DNA from: Monosporascus cannonballus | Taxonomy: Eukaryota > Ascomycota > Sordariomycetes > Xylariales | Reading direction: 5' to 3' | DNA: 64,000 bases | NCBI GenBank assembly: GCA_004154925.1 | Contig: QJNS01000024.1 | Span: 124,001 to 188,000 of the forward strand | Shown here: positions 50,301-61,420 of the stretch, piece by piece | Numbering within the stretch: position 1 is the stretch's first letter | Layout: each line of letters opens with the position of its first letter | The notes under the pieces: generated by a model | Database searches by the model: none | Seen by the model: only the letters and a program-made list of their open reading frames with translations | Told to the model about the DNA's origin: nothing | Made by a program: the position numbers and the translations under genes

Positions 50301-50835
50301 ATCTTCAGCGTTCCTAAGGCTGCAAAGACGTGGCAGGCAGCAGGCTATTCGACGACCACGTCCCTTTATACCACATGCTGAAGTGCCGCCACCAGACGGT
50401 CCTTCCGAATCCCAGCTAGGTTGTGTTAAGGCCAAAGAGTTTCTACGCAACGGCGAGCTGGTGATCCACCCGGACGAGAGCATAGGCGCCGTCCAAGGTC
50501 CGAATTACGCTAACACGGGCCTATTCCGCGCGGAAGCCCACCTGAACGGCGACGTCTACGGGCCGCTACTAGGTGGCTTCGAGGTCCTACAGCAGGAAAA
50601 CACCCGATACCACCCTGTACGAAGGTTTCCGAGACAGCAGGAGACCACCTTCGGCGATAGTCCTGCTGTACGAGATATTCATATACGTAATGCTACGCTA
50701 GATATCGATGTGGAAAAGCTTTATATAGACACTCGCTCGGCGCTCGAGGCCGAGGGAGCCGAGCTGAATCCATGTACAGACTTTGATCTTAGCTACGAGG
50801 AAGAAGAGGATGATAATTACGGCCTGTCAGAGTAG
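47303..50835 (+). CDS. Large nuclear WD40-repeat protein with an N-terminal SUMO-interaction-like motif
   Basis: Three exons, 47303-47854, 47907-49804 and 49863-50835, give 1140 residues. I start at the ATG of MASDHVIDLTIDDEADD. VIDLT followed by acidic residues is a classic SUMO-interaction motif. A basic KRRK cluster near residue 80 suggests nuclear import. A helical region (about 310-430) includes VDFSEDEVKYLRYLARALYG and DLTIRKGIIEAIRNGYKDYR. WD40 blades then begin, for example DITTISWLSNTHFVCGTTTHS, DLAFTSSFDKTVKVWRL, CTDGNVYVWDSAL, TGSSDGVIKVWNI and FSPDFTKLAVGDGTGRVYV. The layout recalls the Raf1/DIM-9 class of CUL4-DDB1 adaptors in heterochromatin silencing, but this is only a resemblance from memory. 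WD40 is certain; the specific role is not. Confidence 0.8.
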
Positions 50836-53056
50836 ATATTTGTCGAGTGACCAAGGCGAAAATAATAGAAGAGTAAGAACATATTGAAAAGAGTCTTTTA
50901 CGTTATGATACTGTAATCCTTAAATAGCGCTATTAAAATCGGAGTGAAAATTTAAGAACCACCATACTGAATTATTAAAAATCACGTTAATATCGAATAG
51001 AAACCAACCCGTAATAGCTAGGTTGCGAACGTAGCCCACCTAGTGACGACCTCGGAAACGGGGGAGGAAGTCCCGGGTAGGTGCGCGTGCGAGTACCGCA
51101 GACAGCCCCCCGAACTCCGCGCCTAGCGTGACGAAAGCCTCTCCCCAGTGACCTGCTCCTGGGAAGGCACGTTAAATACCTGCAGTGTAAGGCGACAGAC
51201 CGGGACCGAAGTTTCCTTCTAGAAAATTTCCACGCATCGCCTCGCATATAAAAGCAGCGCTTCACGTACAGCGGCGTTAGCCGGTGTCGCGGAGCCGTTT
51301 CACGAATCGTGCGCCGGATCGTTGTCACATTACGTAAGCACATGTAGGGACCTACAAAATGTTAGGCGCGATTAAGCAATAGGCCATGCAGTCCCTTGTA
51401 ATCGACTAGCTACATACAGACATATACGTTATATGCATGAATTGTTCCGCGGGCCGAGATGGCAGGCGCTGATGATGAGCTGGAGTTTGGTAGGTAATGC
51501 TCGTGCTGGTTACTTGTGTAATGCCTATTTACATACAGGAAGAAAGAAGAAATGCCTCGGTCTGGATAGGAGCCTTGGTATACGGCTCTTCATTCACACA
51601 TGCGCCAGCGGCGCCAGGACAGGGCGCAATATGTGAGATGTATGTAGGTAGCTTTGCACACGCCTAGGTCGGTGGAGGAGATCGGAGTCCACCTCCGCCG
51701 GCTGGTCTGGATGGATGCTTCCGTCTACATACATACATACATACATACATGACATGTGTATGTAGTTGGGGGTCTGGCGCGAAGCTGCAGTAGCTGGTTG
51801 ATACTGTCGTAGGGTATCTGCTTCTCCGTAGGACCCCATGCATGTTTTACGCAGTAGCAATACCTATCAGATATCAACTCCACGACCGACCTAGTAGACG
51901 TCCGTCATAGCCTACCTAGCTCGCCAAAGTGATCCTCCTTGTCGTTCTCTCAGCTGATCGTTGCCGTGGAAGTCACGAAACCCCTTGATGCGGGTGATAA
52001 GGGCGGGCATCATGGTGCCGTATGCAGGTGTGTGTTGGTAGGTGACCTGGCAACACCAGGACAACACGGTCCCGAGTGGACGCATATATGGGAATACTAA
52101 GAATGGACGTTACCTAACTCGCTAATCACCTCACATAACCTACATATGCAGGTATGGACCATCCCTATGTGCGCACAGTAGGTTCAGGGACTCCGGTGGA
52201 CGTCGCAATTCCAACTTAGTCGCTAGTTGCAGGCTGGAAGAGCGTGTACTGCTTCGTAGCCTGGGCGAGCCGGCAGACTGTGTCCATGTCGTCCGTCCCG
52301 TCCGTCTCGGGCAAGGAGGAAGAGCATATGAGCTAGATTAGGTTCTGGGCTAGGCCGTGCATTAATCACCTTCTATGTCCGAGTACGCTGGCTTCGCGTC
52401 ACCGAGACCGAGCCAGGGGCCTGGGAGGTTAGTTGCTTCCGTATGCAGTTGCTACGTGCCCACCTCGGTTCCACGAACAAGACCGGAAGGCGTGGCGAGG
52501 TTATGGTATTCATGGTCTGGTCTGGTTAATCAAAGCCTGGAGGTTCCTGCTGTAACCCTTCTCAAAAACATCACCTGGTAACACGACTTGTCTCTATTAG
52601 GGGCTAGAACTAGAAGTCAAGTCGCATACAAAGCAGCAAGTGGTAGTGCCAGTCTACCGATCGCTAAACAGAGAAACGCAACGCGGAAACTCTTTATGGC
52701 CTGCGCTCCTCTCATTAACCGTGCAACATCAAAACCTCATGACAAGTATCACACATAAACGCCGTTTTCCATGCAGAAAGGGAACCTCCAACGCCTGCTG
52801 ATGCAAAATAGCCCATAGGAAGCTTCGCAAATTGCCCGGGCAGGAGGTAGTGTAAATGATGCGACAGCCTTCTCTGTTTAACGGCCTCGGTTGCAACTAT
52901 TCCCAACTTGAAGTAGTGAATATATAACTTTCAGGTGACATGGCGAGGCGGGAAGTGAATTGCGAGTAGCAGGCGATATCGAGGATATCGCTAAAGGCCT
53001 GACGGTTCACGCTCGACACTGAACTGAATAGACTTTGACGTGCTCGCGTTGCCCAG
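50836..53056. other. Gene-free region, converging 3' ends
   Basis: About 2.2 kb between the WD40 and Nrd1/Seb1-like stop codons with no supported gene. It contains a (CATA)n microsatellite at 51726-51750. Confidence 0.5.
51726..51750. repeat. (CATA)n microsatellite
   Basis: About six uninterrupted ACAT/CATA units. Confidence 0.95.
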
Positions 53057-55717
53057 TCATGCGTGACTGTTTGACTGGTCAGGAGGGGGGAAGGCGAAGC
53101 CGGGCGGGAACACCGGCATACCGTTGGGCCCTGCTGAAATTCCAAATGGGAACTCGGGCATGGCAGGTTGGGTGGTGGTGGTGTTGTTGTTGGCGAAGCC
53201 TTTATCATCGCGGCGATCATCACGACGGCTGTCCCGGTTTCGCCGCCATCTCGTGAGGTCATTCTCATCCTCTCCGCTAGGTCCGCGGCTGGACTTTGGT
53301 CCATTCCTACCACCCCTGTCCGTCTGCATCCGCCGACTTATAGCTTTCGACGAGACACCAGCACCAATCTCGATGTCGGGCTCTTCAACAACTAAGCCCG
53401 TCTCGATGGGTCTGCCGCCACTGCCGCCAAACTCCGCCGTCAACATCCATTTCCGATCCGCCTCGGTGAGCTTGTTGATAGGAATAACGCTGATACCGGT
53501 CTGATAGTCGCTGCAATCACGGGGTCCGAAACCGACTCCCCAGCGTGTCTAAGTTCACATTAGCAGTCTATCCGGAATATAGTTTTTTTGGGGGGGCATA
53601 CTGACCCTGAATGGGCCGTTTTCCATTGCCTCCTTGGCGGCAACAGCGTCGCGTCGGGTAATCATTTTTACAAACGCGTGGCGCTTATCTTTGTTTACTA
53701 TACACGTCTGGACCCGGCCGTGGCGGTTGAAGACACTGCGAAGTTCGCTCTCGGGACATCTAAAATTACCAATTAGCTCTCGTGCCTTACGAAGTTCATA
53801 ATGGAGGAAGCCTTACGTGACACCTCCGACAAACAAGGTTCTGCTCAGGACTGTCGATGGTTGTTAGCATATATCATCACATGACGGACCAAATTTAGAG
53901 AGACATACCCTTTATGTGGCCGCTTGGAATCGATCGATCGTAATCTACCCATTTGGTGGCCGGTGGCTGAGGGTAGTCGTGGGGAGGGGTTGGACTATGG
54001 CCCCGGCGGCCAGCTGGGCTGCGTTGGCGATAGTCCTGGGTTCTACCTCGTCCGGGTCCGGGCGAGTCACGACCGTAAACACCGTAGTCACGGTCGCCGC
54101 GGCCACGAGGAGAATCCCAGTGGCGGGGCGGGGAACGCGATCTTGACCGATCCGCAAACCTATTTGGTGACCGCACTTGGCTATAGTCTGGGCGACCACC
54201 CGAGTCACCAGGGCGATAGGCGTCTTGGCCCCAGCCGGTGGCGGTATACGGGGACTGACCAGGCGGAGGAACGGGGGCCGCCGGGGCGGCTGTAGCACCA
54301 GCACTACTTTGCATGCTGGCTACGATGGCAGGAATCTTATCATAGGGGACGCCTTGGCTAGCCAGAAGCTGGATCAACATAACCTGCTGCTGGACGTGGG
54401 GATCCATTCCAGCGACCGGCGGCGCAGGCGGCGCACCAGGAGCTACTATGCCAGGAAAAGCTTGAGCCGGAGCGCTCGCTTGCACCGGCGTGATAGGAGG
54501 CTGAGCAGGTGTTTGACCAAGCTGAGAGAACTGGAAAGGCAGCCCAGGTGCGTTAACGGGTGGGGCGGCTGCTTGATAAGGAGTAGATGAAGCGGCATGG
54601 TTCTGACCTAGGGTGGGAGTAGGAGCAGCTGGTGGTGCCACGACTGGCTGCACTCCTGGTAAGTTATACAAATTAGCTGGGGCCGGAATAGGGTTGCTGT
54701 TCGACGCTGATGTGATATTCTGCCGGGCGATATTGGCGAGAGCTTCCATGATGGCATTCGGCGCCTCGGTGGTTGGTGCTTTATTCCCCGTCAAGCCCGG
54801 AAGGCCGGGACCGGGCGGGGGACTGCCAATGGGCGTCGTGGACTCTTCTAAGTAAACAGGGTGGGAATTAGAGACATGATCTTTACACTGTACGGTACAT
54901 GGCCCTGAACTAGAAGCAGTCTCAGTGTGGAGCGTTAAAGACCTACCTTTGACGGAAGGAGCGTTAAGCTTCTGCTTGAAAGATTCAATCAGGGAGGTGG
55001 GAAACGTCTGTCCCTTTTCCCAGATATCAACGAGTTTTTTAATTTTTTCCTACACGCAAAATTCAAGTAAGTTCATGTTCTCGGCCATCCTCGTAGCAAC
55101 AATTATAGGCTCGGCCGCCTGGCGGGATCAGACGGAGCAGCAGTCATGTATCGGGCCATGGATGAATCGTCGCTTGACGCCACAGGCACGTACGTACGTC
55201 ACGGTGCTCTATGGATGTGCTGCTGCTAGTGACTACGATGCGGCGAGCCCGTTAGATTGTGTGATGAAGCGTACCTTTTGTTCTGCAGGGGCATTCTGAA
55301 GAATATCATTCATAAGCACGGGCAGCAACTCCGTTACTCTATGCACTCCAGCGGCATAAGTTCCATGGGGTGCAGAACTATTGATCTGCTGTCCTTGTTG
55401 CTTGGCATGGTCGACCCATCTTCGAGTTACGGAATCTACAACGTAGAGTACTCCTAGCTTGTGGGTTCCGGGGGCCTTTTTGAAGTGGGTGAAGATCTTC
55501 TGAATCAGGACATCTTCGGACTACAACCCGCGGGGGATGGTATTAGCTTAGTCATTACGACGCATGTGCCATAGTTACGTGTGCAATCGAAGCTTACCTG
55601 GACATTTTCGACACAAAGAGTCGTCAAAGACTGGATTTTAGATCCCGAGACTCCAGGTGGTTTCAGCGCCTGCATGGCATTCAAGCCGGCCTCCAAGTCT
55701 GCTACTGGTGAAGACAT
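53057..55717 (-). CDS. seb1: Nrd1/Seb1-like RNA-binding CTD-interacting protein
   Basis: Binds the RNA polymerase II C-terminal domain and nascent RNA to direct termination and RNA processing. Seven exons (55717-55598, 55520-55275, 55049-54947, 54847-53909, 53850-53817, 53759-53606, 53548-53057) give 695 residues; exon 5 is only 34 nt. The CTD-interacting domain fills about 1-150 (SEDVLIQKIFTHFKKAP, LGVLYVVDSVTRRWVDHA, LPVLMNDIL). A Pro/Ala/Gln-rich linker and an RS/RG-rich stretch (RFADRSRSRSPPR) follow. The RRM (about 470-540) has RNP2 LSRTLFVGGVT and RNP1 KRHAFVKMI, followed by the Nrd1-type extension TRWGVGFGPRDCSDYQTG. The tail is Arg/Asp-rich, then Pro-rich. Domain order matches fission yeast Seb1. 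Confidence 0.93.
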
Positions 55718-57019
55718 TCTGCCTGGAGATACTCTTTCAAGGCTACGTAAGATCGCCAACCGAATTGAGTCGTGTCTCTGCTGGACGAAGGCGAAATGAA
55801 CAGCACCAGGGAAGCCAGCGTAGCCAATGTAGCACTAGAGGTGAGAGACTCGCGTCGTAGTCTTAGATATCACCAGAGGACGAGTACGAGAGGATCTTGG
55901 TACGCTGACAACTACTTGTGCTTGTTTGGCCGGGTCGCGTTCAATGTGTTACAGGGCTCCCAAAAGCATTAGCTGTAGGCCGAATACGTAGTAGAATGCA
56001 CGCCTAAGTGGACAGGGCGCCAGCCGGCGGCAGGTCTAGAAATATCGCAAATGCTTGCGAGGCGCCTAGAAGTGATTAAAGAGGACAGAGAGGATGCGTT
56101 TGCGCGCGCGTTCGTGAGAGAGGCACCCCAGTTGGTGATACGCTGCTAAGATTTTGCTAGGCAAGTCTGACTGAGCGGGTGTACAGTGCTTTGCGGAAAG
56201 AATTACTGGCGATTGTGGGGACAAACGTGGTGATGATACCAATAACTTGCCACCAGCAACCAAAGGGCGAGATGCTAGATGCGAAATCGATGGGTGAATG
56301 TTGCTACGTGTGATGGCAGGTGCTCGGTGATGAAAGGGTTTGCTCCAAGTACGAGGGAAAAGATGGTTGGCAGGTGGTTGGAGTTGTAAGAAGGAATAAG
56401 ACCCAGAGTGGCAGAGGACTTCAATTTTTCTAGTGGTGAGATTCCCCACTTTCACTTCCCTTCTATGTAACGCCGAAAGCCTTTTTCTGGGGCCGACTGC
56501 TACCTACACGATTATCTAATCAATAATTCTTGAACTCACCCCGGGCAATCTTCAACGAAATTTCGGGGCCCAGCTCCAGCTCGGTTAGTCAGTATCGCCG
56601 CCCGAGCCCAGGCTCGCTTCCACCCATGCTCAGTGGTACTCAAGATTAAATCACCCCGGTCACCCACTCCAGCTAGCTAGATATACGCCAATCGTTCACT
56701 CATATCGCCTCGTCCTTCCCCCAACTTGCCTAATCATGCTCTTTTGTCCCTTGAGTTCGGTCCTTCTGCTTTCTTTTTCGGCAATGGTTTCCTGTACCGT
56801 AACTCCTTTGTACTTCCCAGACGCCTACTATTGGCACCAACTACCCTACCGCGCGTTTTCATTTGTTATCCTCTAATTAAGGTATGATAAGGGAAGGTGA
56901 TCGTTTAGTAACCGGCAATCCTGATAATCAACTTCACTTGACCGCCAACATTGTCTTCTCCAAACACGAGATGAGCACTTCAAAATGGAGACTGGCCTCT
57001 CCCACAAGCGCTTGCGATG
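55718..57019. other. Intergenic, Nrd1/Seb1-like promoter to regulator relic
   Basis: About 1.3 kb with no supported gene. The stretch 56460-56880 is pyrimidine-rich and promoter-like, oriented towards the decayed regulator downstream. Confidence 0.5.
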
Positions 57020-59050
57020 GAGTACCCGAAGCCGCTATTAATGTACACATAACCACCTGGATTGTACTCCATTCCGAACCAACATATAGTATCAGGTAGA
57101 AAGCGCAAGGTTAGGTGTCAGCTCACGGATGAGAACATCGAAACTTGCGCTGAGTGCGTAAAGAGTGAGACGCGGTGCACTCTTCAACCGCCCTCAGACG
57201 GAGCTGAGTAACGGAAGCTCTCCCGCACATGCTGATAAGCAGGAACATGAATCAAGGTAGAGCACATTGAATCTCTCTTGAAAAGGCTAGTTGAGACTCA
57301 AGAACGATCCCGGCCGGCTGAAGTGAATTCGGGCTATAATTCCCGCTTCTTCTCTTTGGAACGATTTCGTAAGTTCTGTCAAGCAAATTTCGTAGCAAAG
57401 GTCCAATTGTTTAGACAATATCAGTTGCTCCAGTCAACAGCCAGTGGAACTCTTCCTCTCATCGACGACCATGGCCTTGTCATGCCCCAACGGGCGGATA
57501 CGCCAGATGCCAAGCAGTCACCTGCGGCCCTTCAGTCGTCTGCACAAGATGCAGTTACCATAGTCACAAACACTATTGTTCAGCTCTGGGGGGGCGGAAA
57601 ACCCTCCTGGGAGCATCCTGAAGCCAGACGATACACTCCATCTCCTAGATATTGCTGCCATTTCGAGAGGCGGTGCAATGCATGTCGTTGCAACACTACT
57701 CTTATTTAGGTTTTACATGCAACAACTCCCAGCGAGTTTCGATGTGCGATTTCTGACAATCTCAAGGCGCCGAAAAGGCCATTGAATTGATTATCGAACG
57801 AGTCAAGTTATTCGTGTTATCCCACGAAGACGAAGCTGCTCGTTGGACGACCGAGAATGCGTGACTCTGCTAAGCTTGATTCAACTTAACGATAGCGCGA
57901 TAGAAAAGGCGTGGATGACCCTTAGGAGAGCTCTAGATATCGCCAGATTGATAGGGCTTCAGAACAACTTCTCCCTCTTCGCACGCAACTTGTCTTGCAG
58001 CGACGTGGCCCTTTGCGGACGCCTGTGGCTCTCGACCGTTTGTGGCATCTGCTACTGCAGTCTTCTCCTCGGCCTTGAGCCTGGACTTGGTGTCGCCCCG
58101 TTTGGTTCGGGCGACGAGACCTGGAACGACCTACTGACTGACGACGACGCAAATGTCCAGCGCCGTATTTGTCTAATTGTGGCACGCATTGCACAAAGAA
58201 ACGCCGTTGACCTTCACCAAGACCGCAATATCCTTTGAGAAACAGATGAGGTGCTGAACAGATTACATGACGCAATGCCTGCTTCTTGGTGGAGAGCCCC
58301 ATCGTTCTGTCAAAATAGATCTCTCGATTCAGTTAAGGAGCCTAACCGCCTTAGATGCCAGCTGTGGTTTCTTCAAGCGCGAATGTTTGCGCACATACCC
58401 GTCGCTTTCGGCAAATCTATGAATGGCTTGAACAGCCTCGAAAGCCGCATGGAGGCATCCAGGATTACACTTCATCGATGCCTTGGGACAACACGCCAAA
58501 GATCACCTATCCCATTGCAGAACCGTCGATCAGTCGGCCTTTTTAGCTGCGGTAGTTCTTCTCCTTGCCAAAGTACAGCTTCGACATCACAAGGTGCACT
58601 TGGCAGCTTCGAGGTACGATTCAGACCGGGCTCTGCTTGAGCGAATCATTGACTGATTCGAAGCCTTTGGAAAAGTGTGTAGCAGAAAGCATGTAGCAAG
58701 GCAGAGCTCCGAGATTCTCTCCACCATGCTGGATATTGTTACTGCCAACTCAGAGAATGCCTTGTCTGCAGCAAGTAATCCCTCCTGTGATCCCAAAGCT
58801 CCCTTCGTACTCGGACCGTCCTTCGATCCTGAGGTCACTGTTGAAAGCGGTTTTGGAAAGACCGAGTCTGAGATGGAAGATATCATTTCGTCTTCGATTC
58901 AGCCAGGGTTTGACGCATAAAGCCCAACCTCACACCCAACCAGCATGTTCGCAACCAAACGATTGGTGTCGGATGTACCAAAACCCACTCCAGAGCTACC
59001 ACATAGACACGGAGGACTTACTCTTGATGATTCAATAGATCCACCTGTAC
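57020..59050 (+). pseudogene. Decayed Zn2Cys6 fungal transcription factor
   Basis: The zinc-cluster remnant RKRKVRCQLTDENIETCAECVKSETRCTL (57098 onward; only its parts RKRKVRC, CAEC and ETRC are diagnostic) runs into a stop at about 57210. The fungal-specific TF domain then appears in pieces: LDIAAISRGGAMHVVATLL, AIELIIERVKLFVLSHEDEA, WMTLRRALDIARLIGL, LCGRLWLSTVCGICYCSLLLG, NRLHDAMPASWWRAPSF, RLRCQLWFLQARMFAHIPVAF. Frames change near 57590 (a G run), 57770, 57855 and after 58550, and an in-frame TGA interrupts at about 58237. The first Cys pair cannot be made out cleanly. This is a clear pseudogene. It converges on an intact epimerase-like gene, suggesting it once regulated a small accessory cluster. 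Confidence 0.85.
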
Positions 59051-59204
59051 TGGAATAAGAGTCTTCTAAGGATTGTGGCATCATCATGGCCTCTCTGTCT
59101 TCTACTAGACGCAGTTGCTCTTTGATTAGGGTACCCAGTTGAAGGGAGAGAATAGAGAATGCAATAGCCACATAGGCCTTACTCAGGTCCCTCATCCGCA
59201 TCTG

Positions 59205-60024
59205 CTAGGATTCGGAGCCATATTTCTGTAATTCCAATAGCTCCCTCCCTTTTCTCACTATGCGGGCATTTTCAATGAGAGAGACCTCCCCTTCACCATT
59301 AATGGCAAGGTACGTCATGAACGCACCCAACTCTTCAATGCGGATGCACCAATTCTCACCCAACACCGCAGCAATCACGCCACGGGCTATCCATTTCTTA
59401 TTTGCAACTCCTCCTGGCTTAACGATGAAAGTCTCCCATATGGTGGCATGACTTTCTGCGAATGCGAGAGCCCTAGTCTCAAGCAAGCCCTAAACCAATG
59501 TTAGATCTGGAAAACGCATGATAAATTGAACCAGGACCATACCTTCATCTTGCGCGCTTCTTCTAGAAAGCACAACTTTTCTTCTTGGTTCTGACGCACA
59601 AATTTTCCGCTTAAATGGACGTATCTAAACCGGGGTCTACTGGGTTTTGTTTCCAACACTCGTGCCATGCTTTCTAAGAAGGCAAGGGGATACTCCAAGT
59701 CGGCAGTGATGCTCCCGGTATCGGTTCCCATGTTCCTTAGACACTCAATTAGTAAAGAGTACCTAGTTTGGCTCAAAAGCCTCTATTTTCATGCCAAACC
59801 TACCATATCATGGCTGCGGCGTCTGCGTGCGCCTGCAATATATCCTCTGGCCATCTTGAGAAGTCCTTGACAAAAACACACTCAAGCTTCTGATGCTCAG
59901 ATACGTCGGCGGGCAGATTCCGACGCACAAATGCGACGACACTCGAGATGCTTGGATGAGCGAGACATTGATTAAGGACTTCGCCTCCAATCATTCCGCT
60001 CGCGCCAGTGATGAGGATTTTCAT
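59205..60024 (-). CDS. NAD(P)-binding epimerase/NmrA-like protein
   Basis: Three exons, 60024-59804, 59735-59543 and 59489-59205, give 232 residues. The Rossmann dinucleotide motif is at the N-terminus: MKILITGASGMIGGEVLNQC (G7, G10, G13). It continues with VVAFVRRNLP and, after the first splice (acceptor AAG), GTDTGSITADLEYPLAFLESM. A YVHLSGKFV block is followed by RALAFAESHATIWETFIVKPGGV near the end. This is a short atypical SDR of the type found beside fungal secondary-metabolism genes and called nucleoside-diphosphate-sugar epimerase. The substrate is unknown. It is the only intact gene among relics at 57-61.4 kb, and all three exons keep frame. Confidence 0.82.
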
Positions 60025-60184
60025 GATGACGGCAATAGCGGGTTTAATAATGGTGAGCGATGGCGACTGGCAGGCGAACAGATGCCTTCCAATGTTAGTA
60101 AGAGTTCAAATTAACCCATGTACCTTGCGAAGATAAATACGATAGCGGAATTCAAAGGATATTCCTGACGGAGTTGAAAGCACC

Positions 60185-60268
60185 TTTGGCGGAGTTTGAA
60201 AAAACGTTTGGCGGAGTTTGAAAAAAACGTTTGGCGGAGTTTGAAAAAAACGTTTGGCGGAGTTTGAG
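60185..60268. repeat. Tandem repeat, unit about 23 bp, four copies
   Basis: TTGGCGGAGTTTGAAAAAAA plus CGT recurs four times, the copies differing by one A or by the final bases. Degenerate copies lie just upstream (GACGGAGTTGAAAG) and downstream (TTGGCGGAGTC). It sits upstream of the epimerase-like gene. Confidence 0.9.
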
Positions 60269-60546
60269 AAGCCCTCTTGCTGTTGGCGGAGTCGGCCAAG
60301 AAGGATGAGGATATCGTTATTCATCTGAACCAGCGGAATTAGAATGAACCAGAATAAGCCATTGTGCTCTTGTGGCTCAAGCAACAGCCGCTGATCGCTC
60401 TGACGTTCTTATTACAATGTTCAGCATGTTGATTCAACATTGAACCAATTCTAGCCACCGGCACCTCGATTCACGGGAAAAGACGTATCAAACCGTACCG
60501 GCACGGTATGCATCGTTGCTGGTGACTCGGGGTCTTCAATTGAATA

Positions 60547-60680
60547 ATGCAGTTCTTCATCGTCACCGGCGCATCAGCTGACCTTGGCAAAGAGCTGGCA
60601 CGAATTCTTTTCTCGCTCAACGCCAAGATATTCCTCGCTTCCAGAGGTGGAGGCAAGGCCAGCGAGGCCATCAACTATGG
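60547..60680 (+). pseudogene. Short-chain dehydrogenase fragment (N-terminal only)
   Basis: An ATG opens MQFFIVTGASADLGKELAR and continues LFSLNAKIFLASRGG..KASEAI, the cofactor-binding start of a classical SDR (TGxxxxLG, then an Arg-type cofactor site at the end of beta2). The frame then loses similarity, and no catalytic Tyr-x-x-x-Lys part is found downstream. It is a relic of about 45 codons. Confidence 0.7.
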
Positions 60681-60879
60681 AGGGCAGTTGGTCGCGACAT
60701 ATTGATCCCGACGATGAGACCAATTGGTTGTACCTTGGACAACTCAAAGCAAACATCAACTGAAACGACACCGGGTATGAAGGGTATATCTCACTAGTAG
60801 TCATCCGAAGAAGACGAGGATGCAAATGTAGATGGGAGGGGGCCCGCCCGTCCAGCATGAAGACTAGGAAAGCGACCTC

Positions 60880-61420
60880 ACGGCCTCGGGCGGATCCTTC
60901 CTAGAGCTCCGCGCCGCCGGCAGCCCGCCGCCCGTGGCAGACGGTATCGAGGGCGCCATGGGCTACACGCTCCTCATCCGCATCAAGAGATTTAACGAAG
61001 CCACGGATAGACGATCCCCGCCAAGGTTGAGCTTCTCAACAGTGCGTGGCAGAGCCCTAAGGGCTGTATCGCGCTTAGCATGGCCCGCGTCGCCGAGGCC
61101 GGCGTCCTGGTTCCCGGCGATGGCGGTTTACCAGGGATAGTGGGTAGCACAGGCATCGCCCGCGGCACCGGCGAGAGCAAAGGGGCTCAGATGTTATATC
61201 TACATGCCGGACGACCAGAGGGACGGAGAAGAGCGATCTGTTACTCGGCGGCGCCTCCTACAACGAGCCTGGAGTATTTCCTTAACCTCACAACGCTGCG
61301 GGCCCAAAGGAGTACTCCAATACACCGGACGGTAGCCGGGCTTCCTTCGTGGACGGGTTTGAGAGCGGATTCAGGAGCGAGGCCAACTACTTGGTAGGTG
61401 GCGTTTATTACGGTGTCCAA
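60880..61420 (+). pseudogene. Unidentified GC-rich coding relic
   Basis: Coding-like peptides occur in shifting plus-strand frames: MGYTLLIRIKRFNEATD, then SPKGCIALSMARVAEAG, then LLLGGASYNEPGVFP and SFVDGFESGFRSEANYL. The first two and the last two suit single proteins, but stops and frame changes separate them. I do not recognise the family. Confidence 0.45.
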
